Assembly: GCA_005656395.1 (NCBI GenBank)
Contig: SRSI01000009.1
Location: 1,736,001 to 1,800,000, forward strand
From: Strongyloides papillosus
Lineage: Eukaryota; Nematoda; Chromadorea; Rhabditida; Strongyloididae
Direction of reading: 5' to 3'
DNA: 64,000 bases
Below, piece by piece: positions 25,477 through 38,745 of the stretch (the first letter of the stretch is position 1; every line of letters starts with the position of its first letter). The position numbers and the translations under genes were made by a program. The notes beneath the pieces are model-generated. The model had not been told where the DNA came from, made no database searches, and saw only the letters and a list, made by a program, of their open reading frames with translations.

Positions 25477-28400
25477 ATGGTTTCTGACGACAAAGTTAAG
25501 GTTGTTGTTCGAGTACGACCTCAGAATAAACTTAAAGAATCCAGCTATAATATAGTCACGGAGGTCGTAGATGAATATAATCAAGTTAAAATTCCGGTCG
25601 ACAAAACGTACACATTCGATAAAGTGTTCGATACCACATCAGAACAGACTCAAATATTTGAATTCTGTGCACTCCCTTTGATTAATAGTGCTTTTAATGG
25701 TTACAATGCCACTATTCTTGCATATGGACAGGTAAGGAAAAAGTTAATTTTTCTTTTAAACTTATGATTTCTTTTAAGACTGGTGCTGGTAAAACATTTA
25801 CTATGGGAACATCATATGATCCGGAGAAACACGTTGACGAAGAGATTCTTGGTGTAATTCCTCGATCGATCAATTATTTTTTTAATGCAATAAAAGCTAG
25901 ACAAGAACAGGCTACTGAAGAAGGTTTAGCTCCTCCTGTATTTGAAGTTTCAACTTCTTTTATGGAATTGTATAATGAGGAGGTATACGATCTTTTGTCA
26001 CCTGATAAAGTTTCAACAGCTGACGGAAAACTTAGAATTGTTGAAGATGAAAAAGAGGGAATTACTGTAAAAGGATTAGTACGAAAAGTCGTAAAGGATG
26101 CGACTGAGACGTTTAAAATGCTTGATGATGGAACGGTTAAAAGATCTGTTGCTGCTACTGAAATGAATTCAGAGTCTTCCCGGTCACATGCAATATTCAC
26201 TTTATACATTTCTCAGACTAGAGAAATCATTGCTGCAGTAACAGAAGACAGTGACACGAAACCTGAGAAGATAATGGAAACTCTAACAGCCAAATTTCAC
26301 TTTGTTGATTTAGCTGGTTCAGAAAGACTTAAACGAACAAAGGCTGAAGGAAATACAGCTAAAGAAGGAATATCTATTAACAGTGGTTTAATGTATCTTG
26401 GAAACGTTATCTCAGCACTTGGTAGTAATGCATCATTCATTCCTTATCGTGACTCCAAATTAACACGTCTCCTTCAAGATTCTTTGGGTGGGAATTCGAA
26501 AACTTTAATGATTGCTTGTATATCACCTAATGATGCTGATCTATTGGAGACAACGTCAACTTTAAACTACGCCGACAGAGCAAAGAAGATCAAGAATAAG
26601 GTTACAGTAAATCAAGGTGGTGATAAACAGTTAAGAGAGTTGCAGGCTGAAAATGCGAGACTTCGAGCTGAATTGGCTAGGTTTAAAAATGGTGAAATTA
26701 CATGTGATGAGGCTGAAAATGTTAGAAGAGGTGATTTGGAACATGAAAATGAAATGCTTCTGCAGGAGAATCGTCGACTCCTTGGAAAGTTGAAAGCTTC
26801 TGAGGGTGTTACTAGTTTATTAAATGAAAAAAATAGCAGATTAATGAAAGAGCTGTATGATATAAAGAAACGTAAAGAGAATGGAGAGGAATGTCCAAGC
26901 AGTTTGGACGACGACAATATTGATATTTTCAAAAGTGCTCAAGATGCTGAAACACGAATGCTTGAACTAAGCGAAATAGTTACGCAACTTCGCAAAGAAA
27001 ATCAAAGGTTAAGAACCGCTCGTGGTATTTATTCTGATACAGAGGCAAGTGCTGGTATTGAAATTAATGAAGAACAAACAAAAGCAGTACTTGCAAGATT
27101 GAAGCAACAAGTTGCGGAAAACGAACAATCTATAAATTCTTCACGAGGTGGATCAGTTGTTAAAGATAGTGAGATGACCAGTAGTTGTTCTGATATAAAA
27201 TATATGGACAATGACGATGGAAACACAACAGCTGAGGATGAAGAGATTGATGATTATGACTACAATGAACATAACATGACAAAATCTCAAGAAGATAGAG
27301 AGGAAGCTGTTGAAAAAATGACAGAACAATATCAAGATATGTTAACGGATATTGATGTCAAACGAATTGTTATTCAACAATTAGAAAGACAACAACTAGA
27401 TCAACAAAGAATCAAGGATAGGTACGAACAAAAAATCCAAATCTTCCAAGAGAATATTCGGAAATTGGAAGAGAATTTGCGAAATGAAAAACTGAAGATT
27501 GATTCTAAGAAAGGTTCGATTAGTGCAGATGAAATAAAGAAATACCAACAACGACTTCAGGAGAAAGAAAAGGAAATTCGTGAGGAGAAGAGCAGCTTGA
27601 AGAAATATGAGCGTGAGTTAAAAAAAGTGCACCAAGAAAAGGAACGCATTGCAAATGAACTCGGAAGAGTGCAACAAAATGTTGAAGCTCTAAAGCGTGA
27701 AAAAGTTTTATTATCCCAAAAAATAAAGGAAGAAGGTGCCGAAAGAAAGAAAGAACGATTAGAGAATCAGAAGAAATTTGCTACGTATGAAAAAGAAAAA
27801 AGGAAAAAAGAAATTGAGATGAGGAATCTTCAAAGAGAGATGGAAAAGAAGGAGGTGGTACTCCGAAGAAAACAAGAGGAAGCTTCTGCTCTTAAACAAA
27901 AAAATATTCTTTTTGAAAAGAAACAAAAAGAGGCTAGAATGCAAAAGGATGCTTCTAATAAGATACTAGCAACGAAAATAGCTAATCGTAAAGGTAGACT
28001 AAGTGCTGCATTTTCACCTATAAATATTGATATGTCTTGGACTAAACTCCAAAAAATATTGACAAAGGAAATCGAAACATCTACTGTTTCAGAGCAATTA
28101 ACTGAAAGAATAAATAATTTACTTGAGGAAAGAAGTCAACTTATGGTTAAAATTGAAAATGCCCAAAGGGTAATTGAAAAAGCTCCTACGAAATTGGCCA
28201 GAGATCTTGCTGTAAAAGATATTGAACAACTCCGCCAGAAGTACGCCTATTTGTCTGACTTGATTGTAGATAATCAAAATCAAATATATGAAATGGAAAA
28301 TGTTCAAATGGCAAATATCTCTGAAATAGATAATTGTCAGGATGGTGAAGTTTCAAATTTGAAGGAGTTAGCTATATTATCAATTAATAAATGTAACAAT

Positions 28401-29765
28401 ATTGATGAAGCTAAGTATTTGCTTCAAAAGTTAGTTGAATTCTGCATCAGTACTGGAGTTGCTGAGAAAAAAGCTTCTAAAGAAGTTAAGGAACAACAAA
28501 TTCTTCTAAATGAAACACAAATAATTTATGGAAATGATCTTGATAAAGCTGATGACTTCGATAATGGTAATCATCCATTTTCATGTTCAACTGACTCTAA
28601 TGGTTCAAATTCCAAATTATTAAGTAGAGATAATTCCTTAAAGAAAAGTAGGAGACGAACTGCAATCACCAAGGATCTTCTGGAAAGTATGTCTTCACTT
28701 GGAAATAATGATGGACGTGTCGATAATTTCCTTACGATATCTGATGAGGAAGATGACCAACAATACAAGATGGTGCTTAAAGATTCTTACCAAGTGTCAA
28801 ATACATGTATTTATAGTATGGACGTTAAAGGTGATAAAGCTCTCATTGGCTGTAGAGATTTAACAGCTTCAGTTATCGACATTCCATCGAAGAAGGAAAT
28901 TAGACGATTAAAATATCATCAAAACACAGTATTATGTGCTAAGATAAATCCAGTGGATAGTAATTTATATGCTACAACATCAAATGAAAACATATATGTG
29001 TGGGATTATAGATCAGATAAAATCGTTACCTGCTTAGTTTCAAATGGCACAAAAGATGAACTTAAAATTCACAAAAGAGCACGTGAAAAGGACATTACAA
29101 CAAATTTGAATGCTGCTTATAGTATTGAATTTGATCCAACTGGTAACTTTTTATTATCGTCTGACGGAGGAGCAATTCGTGTTTGGGATATCAATACATT
29201 TAGATGCCTATCAGTACTTCGAAGTTCATTTACCATTGGTAATTCTTCTAAAGATAACGTTTCTCATATCCAATCACATCTTTTGGATAGTGACCCAGAT
29301 GTAATTAGAGTATATAGTGGATCAATGAAAGGAAACATGTACGCATATGATTTCAATGTACACACTGGTATTTCAAATAATAAATATTGGGAGTTTCAAC
29401 CTCATCATGCAGGTGCTGTATCTGGATTAGTATATACTCCTCAGGGAATATACACAACATCTCGCGATAATTCTATATGTATCTATTCTCCTCATGATTT
29501 CGTTCGAAATTCAATTCGTGTCGGTATACATGATGCCACTATTCGCGGTATGCATCTTCATTCTGTAAATGATAAAAATATTTTACTGACTCTTGACAAA
29601 GAAGGTATTATCAAAACATGGAATATTCCAGATAACAAAAAAATATTGGATGGTTTTAGTACCAAAGCAAAGGATAGTATCGCTCATTGTTTATCATCAT
29701 ACAGAAACTACATAGTAGCTGGAACAATCAATGGAGTTTTAGAGTTTTATTCTGTAAACATTTAA
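25477..29765 (+). CDS. klp-12: Kinesin-4 family motor with WD40 repeats (KIF21/KLP-12 type)
   Basis: Two exons (25477-25731 and 25779-29765) join in phase 0 over a 47-nt intron to give 1413 residues. The motor domain lies at about residues 5-365 and begins VKVVVRVRP. The P-loop GQTGAGKT is split by the intron. Switch I is NSESSRSHA and switch II VDLAGSERLKRTKAEG, the latter typical of kinesin-4. A long coiled-coil follows (about 370-900, rich in Glu, Lys, Arg and Gln). Residues from about 1085 to the end form WD40-type blades (for example IYVWDY, IRVWDI, IIKTWNI). A motor plus coiled coil plus WD40 is the KIF21 layout, and the C. elegans member KLP-12 limits microtubule growth and axon length. 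KIF4/KLP-19 is excluded by the WD40 tail. Human KIF21A is longer (about 1670). The start is chosen from the trans-splice site and because residue 2 onward matches the kinesin N-terminus. Confidence 0.94.
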
Positions 29766-30692
29766 TATGGTTATGAAATTTTTTTTTCACTTATTGTATA
29801 TATCTATGTAACATATTATTAATTTATTCATTACCACATATAACATTTTTAAAATGCCTTACTTCTATTATATTTTGTGAAAATAATAGATAAATATTAA
29901 ATAAAATGATTTTAATATGTAATAGGAAAAGACAATTACGTGTTTAAAATCATATTAAACTAATATGTAATTTGAAAGGTAAACTCATTGATAAAAAAAA
30001 CAGTTAATGAGGTATAAAAAATTTATCAAATAGAATACTAATTTTACACAAATATATATTTTAAAATTACCTGATTATATCTATTAACTTAAAAGTAAAT
30101 TATATTTTATTTAGTAAATTTTTATAATTTTATTGTATTATACTGTATTATATTTGTATTTTTTTGCGATAATACTTTTACTTAATAAAATATTTTTGTT
30201 GTAAAAATGATAAAGACTCAATAATACTTTTTTATACTTATTACCTTTATCTCATAGTTATAGTGATTGACAAATGTGTATATAATGGTAATTGTACTTA
30301 TGTTAGAAGTTTATATATTGCTGGTTATTTTATAAAGTTATTTTTTTATAGAATCGAATTATTTTTGTTCATCTCTACAGTTAAAATTAATCAATTTTTT
30401 AAAAAGATGTTAAAATTGAGATATAAGTTGTAAAATGACAACATACAAGTAACATTGAATGTTTAATAATACTAATTTTACAGTATTTTTTTAGCTACGT
30501 TATAATAAATTATCATATATTTTATGTATAAAGACATCTTTTAATGATAATATCAGAATGTATTTTTACGACCTTACTTTAAAGAAACCTTGAACTATAT
30601 TTTATTATAATTACTTTACCTTAATTAATACTATCATAACATTCAAGTAATATTATTATTGATATTATTATATCAAAAATAATTTGAACAAT
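29766..30692. other. AT-rich intergenic DNA between two plus-strand genes
   Basis: No coding-like frame. It holds the 3' end of the kinesin transcript (AATAAA at about 29900) and the promoter of the UDP-glucose pyrophosphorylase gene. Confidence 0.5.
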
Positions 30693-32210
30693 ATGATGGA
30701 GCTTAAGAATGTCAATAAACTTATGACGGCTATGGAGGAAAAATTGGCTAAACTAAGTTATGACGATGTAAGATTTTTTTTAAAAATTACTTTATCTTTA
30801 TTTTAGAATTCAAAAATGGATATGAATATTTTTCGAAATTTATACTATCAATTTTTAACAGAACCGGCTACAATTAATTGGAATGAGATGAAAAATATTA
30901 AAGAAGAAATTAAGATAGACTATAACTCATTACCAGATGTTGAAAACTCAACGGAAGTTAAAAATGTTTTATCAAAAATAGCAGTTATAAAATTAAACGG
31001 AGGTCTCGGGACAACAATGGGCTGTGAAGGGCCTAAAAGTTTAATCCCTGTCAAAGAAGGGAAAACTTTTCTTGAGATTGCCGTATTGCAAAATAAAGCA
31101 TTAAATGCTAGATACGGAACTAAAGTTCCGATTTATTTACTAAATTCTTTTAATACTGAAGAGGCAACTGAAAATTTTAAACATGTTATGAAAGATAAAA
31201 TAGATTTCAAAGTTTTTAATCAATCTAAATGTCCAAGAATATATGAAGATACATTAATGCCAGTTCCAAATTCTTTTGATGATTTTAATGAAGAAGCTTG
31301 GTATCCACCAGGACATGGAAATATTTTACATAGTTTAGTAAATACGGGAATTTTAGATAAATTGTTAGAAGAAGGAAAGGAAATTGTATTTATTTCAAAT
31401 ATTGATAATACAGGAGCATATGTTGATGTTAAAATTGCTAAAACTATGGTTGATGGGAAAGCTGATTATATAATGGAGGTAACAGATAAAACGTTGATGG
31501 ATACTAAAGGAGGAACATTGATTGAAATCAATGATCGTGTAATGCATTTGGAAATGCCACAAGTTCCTAAAAATCATATTGATGATTTTTGTTCACTTAC
31601 TCAATTTAAAATTTTTAATACAAATAATATTTGGATAAATTTGAAGAAGATAAAAGAAAAAATAGATACTATTAAAATGGAAATAATTGTTAATAAAAAA
31701 AAATTAAAGAATGGCCGTAGTGTCATTCAATTAGAAACTAGCATTGGTGGTGCAATTCGTAATTTTGAAAAATGTTTAGCAGTTCACGTTGATAGACATC
31801 GTTTTTTACCAGTTAAAAAAACTCAAGATTTAATGGTAATAATGTCAAATCTTTATACATTGGATGAATATTACATTTTAAGGATGGTTGAAAATAGATC
31901 TATAAAAATGCCTCCAATAATAAAATTGTCTTCAGAATTTAATTATGTTTCTGAATTTCTTAAAAGAATACCTGTAATACCTGATATAAAAGATTTAGTA
32001 AGATTAACAATTAAAGGTGATGTGACTTTTGGAAAAGATGTCGTGCTTAAGGTATCTTAGATTAAAAATATGTATAAAAATATTTATTTTTTTTTATTAT
32101 AGGGAGATATTATAATAATAGCTGATAAAAATTCATCACTTCATATAACACAAGGTTCAGTAATCGAAAATAAATTATGTAGAGGATCATTTGAATTATT
32201 TGAAAATTAA
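30693..32210 (+). CDS. UTP-glucose-1-phosphate uridylyltransferase (UDP-glucose pyrophosphorylase)
   Basis: Three exons (30693-30767, 30807-32051, 32103-32210) join in phase 0 to 475 residues, close to the eukaryotic UGP length. Motifs seen: the nucleotide-binding loop KLNGGLGTTMGCEGPKS, with KSLIPV containing the conserved lysine, then YLLNSFNTEEATE, WYPPGHGNI and FISNIDNTGAYVD. The C-terminal beta-helix ends GSVIENKLCRGSFELFEN. The enzyme makes UDP-glucose from UTP and glucose-1-phosphate in the cytosol, feeding glycogen, trehalose and glycoprotein synthesis. WYPPGHGN has Asn where most members have Asp (GHGD), and SNIDNTGA replaces SNIDNLGA; the glycine-rich loop is intact, so activity is likely. 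The first exon carries a basic start MMELKNVNK, and the second ATG at 30696 is an alternative start. The gene is tail-to-tail with the next gene, with 26 bp between stops. Confidence 0.93.
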
Positions 32211-32236
32211 TAATTACATATAAAATTGTTTTTTTA

Positions 32237-32562
32237 TTAAATGTGTAAATTATAACTTGGTGGTATCTGTGCTACTAATTGATAATCAAAATAAAGACAT
32301 CCATTTATTAATGTTACTGTTTTCCCTTCAGCTTTAGCTTTCCTAACCTGTGCTTCAATTGCGTTTATATCAAATGAAGCATTAGCTGCTAATATTGCTC
32401 CAGCTTGTTGCATCATCATAGCAATTCCCATACCAACTCCACGATATGGACTAAAATTAAATTTATAGTAATAGATATTACAAAAGTTTAAGTATACCCT
32501 TTATCATGTAAAGGTGAAGTCTCTGTAGATTCATCATTATTATCAGAAAAACAACATCCCAT
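32237..32562 (-). CDS. Small MGCC-type (putatively N-acylated) protein
   Basis: Two exons (32562-32498 and 32450-32237) join in phase 2 over a 48-nt intron to give 92 residues. The protein begins MGCCFSDNNDESTE: Gly2 fits N-myristoylation and Cys3/Cys4 fit palmitoylation, as in LAMTOR1 (human MGCCYSS). The middle reads GPYRGVGMGIAMMMQQAGAI and the C-terminal part includes ASFDINAIEAQVRKAKAEG and a Tyr-rich end. The rest does not resemble LAMTOR1, and I do not recognise the family. Composition, the consensus splice sites (GTATAC...TTTTAG) and the clean join argue for a real gene. It is probably a membrane-attached adaptor; the function is not known to me. Its stop is 26 bp from that of the convergent UDP-glucose pyrophosphorylase gene. 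Confidence 0.78.
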
Positions 32563-35500
32563 TTTAAATTAGCATTCGTTAGAAATATAAAAATATATAT
32601 AATAAAAATATTCCCACAATATAAGAAAAGAATAAATATTAGTTGATGATAAAGAAATGTTGAAATCTAATAATGGGAAAAGCATAAATTGACAATAACT
32701 CTTTTGGTAGTTATCAGAAAAGGCGTCACTTGTCAATTGAAAAAAATTTTAAACTGAATAATATTTCTTATGTTATGATAAGTTAATGTTCCTTATATTC
32801 ATTCAGTAGATTTGTAAGTGTTTATGTACTAAAAAAATATTATATAAATCAACTTTATTAAATAATATAATATTTAATAACACTACGTATATTAAAATAG
32901 TAACAAAACAATAGTCATTAAAACAATTACACCTTAAATATAAAATAAATTTTAAATAAAATTATTCTATGTATAAGATTCTATAAAATGTATTAATGAT
33001 TATACAATGTTTTATTGTTATATTATTCACCCTAAAATGCTATTTGATATGGTAAAGAAAATATGGAGATAAAGTCAACCTATGTATAGTTACACCTAAA
33101 GCAAAATAAAAGAATATTATTAACATAAAAATGGAGTTAAAATTGTTAATATATCTTGATAAAATACTCATAAATATATTATTTCTTTTTTATTTTACAA
33201 TATCAACTATTTTAATGGATCATTTATCATAATATTTTTTTTATTTGTCTATTAATTTTTTCCTATATGTTCATTTTGATAATCATTTAGTGTATTTTTT
33301 TTAAAATCGTAAAACGTTTGATGACATAATGTATTGCTTCACAAAAAGGCACAAAATTTAAAACTTCCTTTTATTACAAATTTTAGGAGCTTATAACTTG
33401 AATAAGTTTATGAAAGCAACATTATTTAAACTTATTGATATATTACATTTAAATTTTAAAGTATAATGGCTTTTTTGCAACAACAAAAAATAAAGAAAAA
33501 CAAATAACTATTCAAATTTTAATATATCCAATCAAGCCACATAAAAACAATAATTTCCTTTATTATAGTAAATGGCGTTTAAAAAGAATTTAACACTATT
33601 GTTAAAAAATTTTTGAAAATAATTTTATCAATTTTTATAATAATAAAAACATTATTCATTTCATTAGAATGATAGATATGTTAAAAAATTATAAAAATAA
33701 TAAAACAATTATAAGATATCATATTTTATAAATCATATTAAAGTAGTAATAATCAGAAAATGACATATAATACACCTGTTGTATATAAAAACTATATGTG
33801 ACAGTTTTGAAAATAATTTATGGTAATGTTATAAAATTGCTAAAAAATAATTTTTTTACAATCTAAAATTCTTACTTTTTTCAGAAACAAACTATTTAAT
33901 ATTAATCATAGAAGACTATGAAATTTATATAAAAGATTTATCATTAAAAGAATTTTGTCGTAAAAATTTTTTTTGCAAAAAACATAAAAGTATTTATTTT
34001 CCTACTAAACAAAAGTACAAAACAAATAAAAGTATAAAATAAAAAATTCCATGTTTTGTGAATGTTTCAAATTTATTGTATCAAGTGTGCCAAAAAATAA
34101 AGATTCTTTTATTAGAAAATTATCATTTTTCAATGCATTTAACATTTGATAAACAATTTAAAGGTTTCCCACTTCATGTTAATCTTTTATGAGCATAAAG
34201 TTTTTTATTTAAAATTAATATTTATTGGATATATAAATTCAACTCTTTTATTTAATTTAACGATAATTGGATTAAAAACCTTAATATTTTTTTATTGTTA
34301 CTTTATTATGTCAATACTATTTTTTTATTATATGATCTCACTAAATACATAAATTCGAGAAATGTGTATGAATGACAATAATAACAACATATATTTTTGT
34401 AATTAAAGATCTGAAATTACCAGAGAATTTTAAATAAAATAATCGTCATTAATGATATATCAATAAGTAAAATTAATTATTTATTACTTACCTTTTCATG
34501 TTAGCAATGCTTTAGAAAAAATGAACAAAAGAAAGAAATAAAAAATATAGTTATGAAATTATATTTCTTATGATATGTCTTCATTTTTAATATATAAAAG
34601 AGAGCAAAATATTATTAAACAAAGAAGGATAATTGAATAATTTTCATAATTAAAGAAAGAGCTTCAATTTTAAAAAGTTTTTATAAAGATTATGAACGAT
34701 TTTTAAATACATGTTTCAACGTATTGTGACTGATAAAAAATGTTTTAAAGATTTCCTTTCCTTTTTTCATTATAGATCTTCAATCAATTACCAATAATCA
34801 ACAAATATCTATTTTATCTTGAAAACTTTAAACAATTCAAATCTTATTTTTGTCATCTTTAATTTTATTTTTGTTTTTACAATCCCATAATTCTTTATCT
34901 TTTATGCTATTAAGGCCTAACGAGAGGTTTAATGCGTAACAGTTATGTTAAATATGATAACATGACCATAAGAAGTAAATAACATTGTTAAAATGTAAAT
35001 TTATTAGTTGATAAAATTTCTTTTAAAATAAATAGTTATTCTAATCTTATATAAACTTTATTCACCCATATATTAGAAAATTTCATCAAAAGCTTTGCTT
35101 CAAATTTCCTTGTATTAAAATAACATTTTTGTTACGTTAAAAAGAAAATTAAGGATAAATGAACGCATTTTATATTTGTAATAATTGGAATATAAAAATT
35201 TCTATTCCTCGAAATAGAGGACTTTTTTATGGAGATTTTAATATTTAATAAATATCTATACTCTCGGATATATATTGTTAGCAATCATAAAGTGTTTTCA
35301 AATTTTGTGTAGTAAAAAAAACACTGTAATGTTAAATTGCCTATAAAATTATAAACTTTAACGTAGAAAATGAATTCTTTAACCTTGCTTTCTTCAAACT
35401 TTGTAAAATTTATCACTTTACAATAACCTTCCCTCAAACTTTCTTAAGAAATTAACTTAATATCATTAAAATCGTTAGTTGAATTACTATAATAATTATC

Positions 35501-35639
35501 TCAATTAAAAGAATAAAATAATTCGTAACTTTAAAACAAAGCTTCGCAAGCTTCATAAGTCTAAAACATTTATTACTACGATAAAAAAACAAATCTTTTT
35601 ATAACTTATATTTATAAGTAAGGATACAAATAAAAACAA
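32563..35639. other. AT-rich intergenic DNA
   Basis: Three kilobases without coding-like sequence on either strand. A 68-codon frame at 34146-34352 is Phe/Leu/Ile/Tyr-rich noise. The last 100 bp are the 3' flank of the MRPS28 gene. Confidence 0.55.
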
Positions 35640-36156
35640 CTAATTCTTCCTTCTTAGAAGTCCTAACAAAATGGCATCGGCTTCAAGTAATGTTAAATCT
35701 TTTTTTGAACCCAAAAATCTCTCTGATAACTCGGGATCAAGTAATTTCATTAAAACCTTTGCACCTAAAACATATTTTTCACGATCTTTTGATGGAGTTT
35801 TTACTACAGCATTAAATTTTAGCCCTATATCAATATATAAATCATCTTGAACTTTGTGTACTACATGACCCACAACGGTTCGACCTTTAAAATCTCCGAG
35901 CTCAACAAATTTTGATTGACGAAATAACTTTGGAAAAGATGTTAATTTCTGAAAAAGTACAATAATATAGAAGAAAAAACTCTACCTCCTCTTTTTTCGA
36001 TAGTTCAATAGATGACTTCAGTAGATCTTCAAATACATCGATACCATCTTCTTTTGGTTTAGATTCTTCACTACACAAAACACACGAGGAATGTGATATA
36101 CCACGCAAATTCCCACGGTATTTTAAAAGGTTTGGAACTAAACTCCTCAATAGCAT
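35640..36156 (-). CDS. mrps-28: Mitochondrial small-subunit ribosomal protein S28
   Basis: Two exons (36156-35986 and 35948-35640) join in phase 0 over a 37-nt intron to give 159 residues. The N-terminus (MLLRSLVPNLLKYRGNLR) is basic and lacks acidic residues, like a mitochondrial import signal. The body has FPKLFRQSKFVELGDFKGR, then VGHVVHKVQDDLYIDIGLKF, and the end LTLLEADAILLGLL, which match MRPS28 (the S1-like protein of the mitoribosome small subunit). It lies 181 bp downstream of BAF on the same strand, with an AATAAA (36276-36281 complement) and a TTTTAATAG acceptor (36182-36192) in the gap. It may therefore be the second gene of an operon. Confidence 0.9.
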
Positions 36157-36337
36157 TTAACAAATAATAGTTATAAAATTACTATTAAAATGTTTTATCT
36201 GCTCTCCAATATATATATAAATTATTCGCTGTAAGACTGACTAGTAATACCAGAAAAACTACTTAAGTATAAAATTTTATTGTAAATGTAAATAAATGTA
36301 AATACAGATCAAAATATCGTTAATTAACAAATTTAAA

Positions 36338-37096
<759 letters not shown>

Positions 37097-38577
37097 ATGA
37101 ATAATATTGATGAGGAAGAAGATCATGATATTTTGATAAACAATTTCACTGTAAGTGTTACAATAATTGCGTTAATTTCTTTTTGATGTAGGATGTTTGC
37201 TGTGTTGATCATACATCAGCAGAAGTTTTTTTACGCAAGTATAGGTGGAATTTCGAAAGAGCGGTGCAAAAGTTTTATCAGGTATTTAGTGCTTTTTTTT
37301 CGACTAGTAAGTTTTTTTTACAGAATAATGGGATTCCTGATTCAGACACGGATACAGAAGAGACAGCGTTAAGACATCGTAGGCCTCTTCCAAATAATAC
37401 TCAATCAGAACCTCAACTAGAAAACATTTCGCCTACTTCACAACCTAATGACAGCATAGTTACTCAGCAAAGTTGGTCTATGTCATTATTTACAATTTTG
37501 ACATCCACGCCTCGTTTTCTCTTTTCATTGTTTTCATGGATCTTTGATTTTGCTAGAAGTCTTTTCTTTTCCACACCATTAGCCGTAACAAATCCTTTAG
37601 AAGATGTCAGCTCTTTCATTACAAATTTTTCTGAGAAATATGATTCTAATCATGTTGTACCTTTTATAAATAACACATATAATGAGGCTGTTAAGAAGTC
37701 AAGGTCGGATTTAAAATTTTTAGTTATATATCTTCATTCACCTTCTCATCAAGATACGGACCTTTTTTGTAAAAATGTACTTTCTAATGATGACTTTGTA
37801 AATTATTTGAAAGATAATGAGATTCTTCTTTGGGGAGCATCAGTAAAAACACCGGAAGGTTATAAGGTAGCTATGGCCCTTCGTGAAAATGCTTTTCCTT
37901 ATCTAGGGGTAATTGCTATGAAAGAACAAAAGATGGTACTTGTACAGAGGATTACGGGAATACTAGATGTTTCAACAGTCATATCTTATCTCGAATTTGG
38001 TATTAGTAGAAATAAAAGATTCTTTGAAATTGCTAAGATGGAGAAGATTCAAAGGGAAAGGGAGATACAGTTAAGAAAAGATCAAGAAAGAGAGTATCAA
38101 AGGACGTTAGCTACAGATAGAGCAAAAAAGAATGAACGTCAGCGAAGAGAAACAGAGAAAGCAGAACAAGAACGTAAAGAAAAAGAGATTCAGGAGAGAG
38201 AATTGAGTAAGAAAAAAAGATTGGAGCAGAGGATAGAAGAAATTCGTAACTCTATCCTCGAAGAACCTGAGAAAGATCTAGAGGGTGTTATTACTGTAAA
38301 CATACGCTATCCAAATGGCAAATCATTTACACATCGGTTTCATGAGAATGACTCGTTGGAGAGGTTGTTTAATGCAGCAATCATTCATGAAGAATGTCCT
38401 AAAGATTTTACTTTGATATGTTCTTATCCAAGATCTGCAATTACGTGTGCCCCAGAGTGGTATAAAGAATTTTCAACTTGCCAAACATTTAAAAACGATA
38501 ACAGGGAGATTTTGACATTTAAAGAAAAAGGATACACAAAATCACTTGGAGTTCTCGTTAATGATAATGATGCTTAG
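37097..38577 (+). CDS. UBX-domain protein of the FAF2/UBXD8 type
   Basis: Three exons (37097-37150, 37192-37281, 37324-38577) join in phase 0 to 465 residues (human FAF2 has 445). Order of parts: a UBA domain in residues 8-48 (VDHTSAEVFLRKYRWNFERA), a hydrophobic hairpin at about 98-130 (SLFTILTSTPRFLFSLFSWI) that inserts in the ER or lipid-droplet membrane, a UAS thioredoxin-like domain at about 135-270 (LKFLVIYLHSPSHQDTDLFC), a charged coiled-coil at about 275-365, and a UBX domain from about 370 (ITVNIRYPNGKSFTHRF). Family role: it recruits p97/CDC-48 to ubiquitinated ER proteins in ER-associated degradation and senses fatty acids at lipid droplets. The second intron (37282-37323) is 42 nt with no in-frame stop, so its retention would add 14 residues without breaking the protein. 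EndoG follows after 168 bp. Confidence 0.92.
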
Positions 38578-38725
38578 TCTAATATAGAAAACTTTATTTA
38601 GTATTTTTTCATATTTTAACATTCTATAATAAATTATTAGTTATCAACTTTGGTGTAGTGTTAATATTTTGTCTTACCAAGAAATATATCTTGGTGAAAA
38701 GAATAACTTTTTCCTTAAATTTATG

Positions 38726-38736
38726 TTTTTTTGCAG
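38726..38736 (+). promoter_or_regulatory. Probable trans-splice acceptor of the EndoG mRNA
   Basis: TTTTTTTGCAG ends nine bases before the ATG at 38746 and 159 nt after the UBXD8 stop. An AATAAA at 38628-38633 lies between them. A polyadenylation signal followed about 100 nt later by an acceptor is the usual layout inside nematode operons. Confidence 0.6.
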
Positions 38737-38745
38737 ATTCTAGAA

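Noticed and set aside
34146..34352. 68-codon hydrophobic frame
   Set aside because: Leu/Ile/Phe noise in AT-rich DNA without supporting signals.
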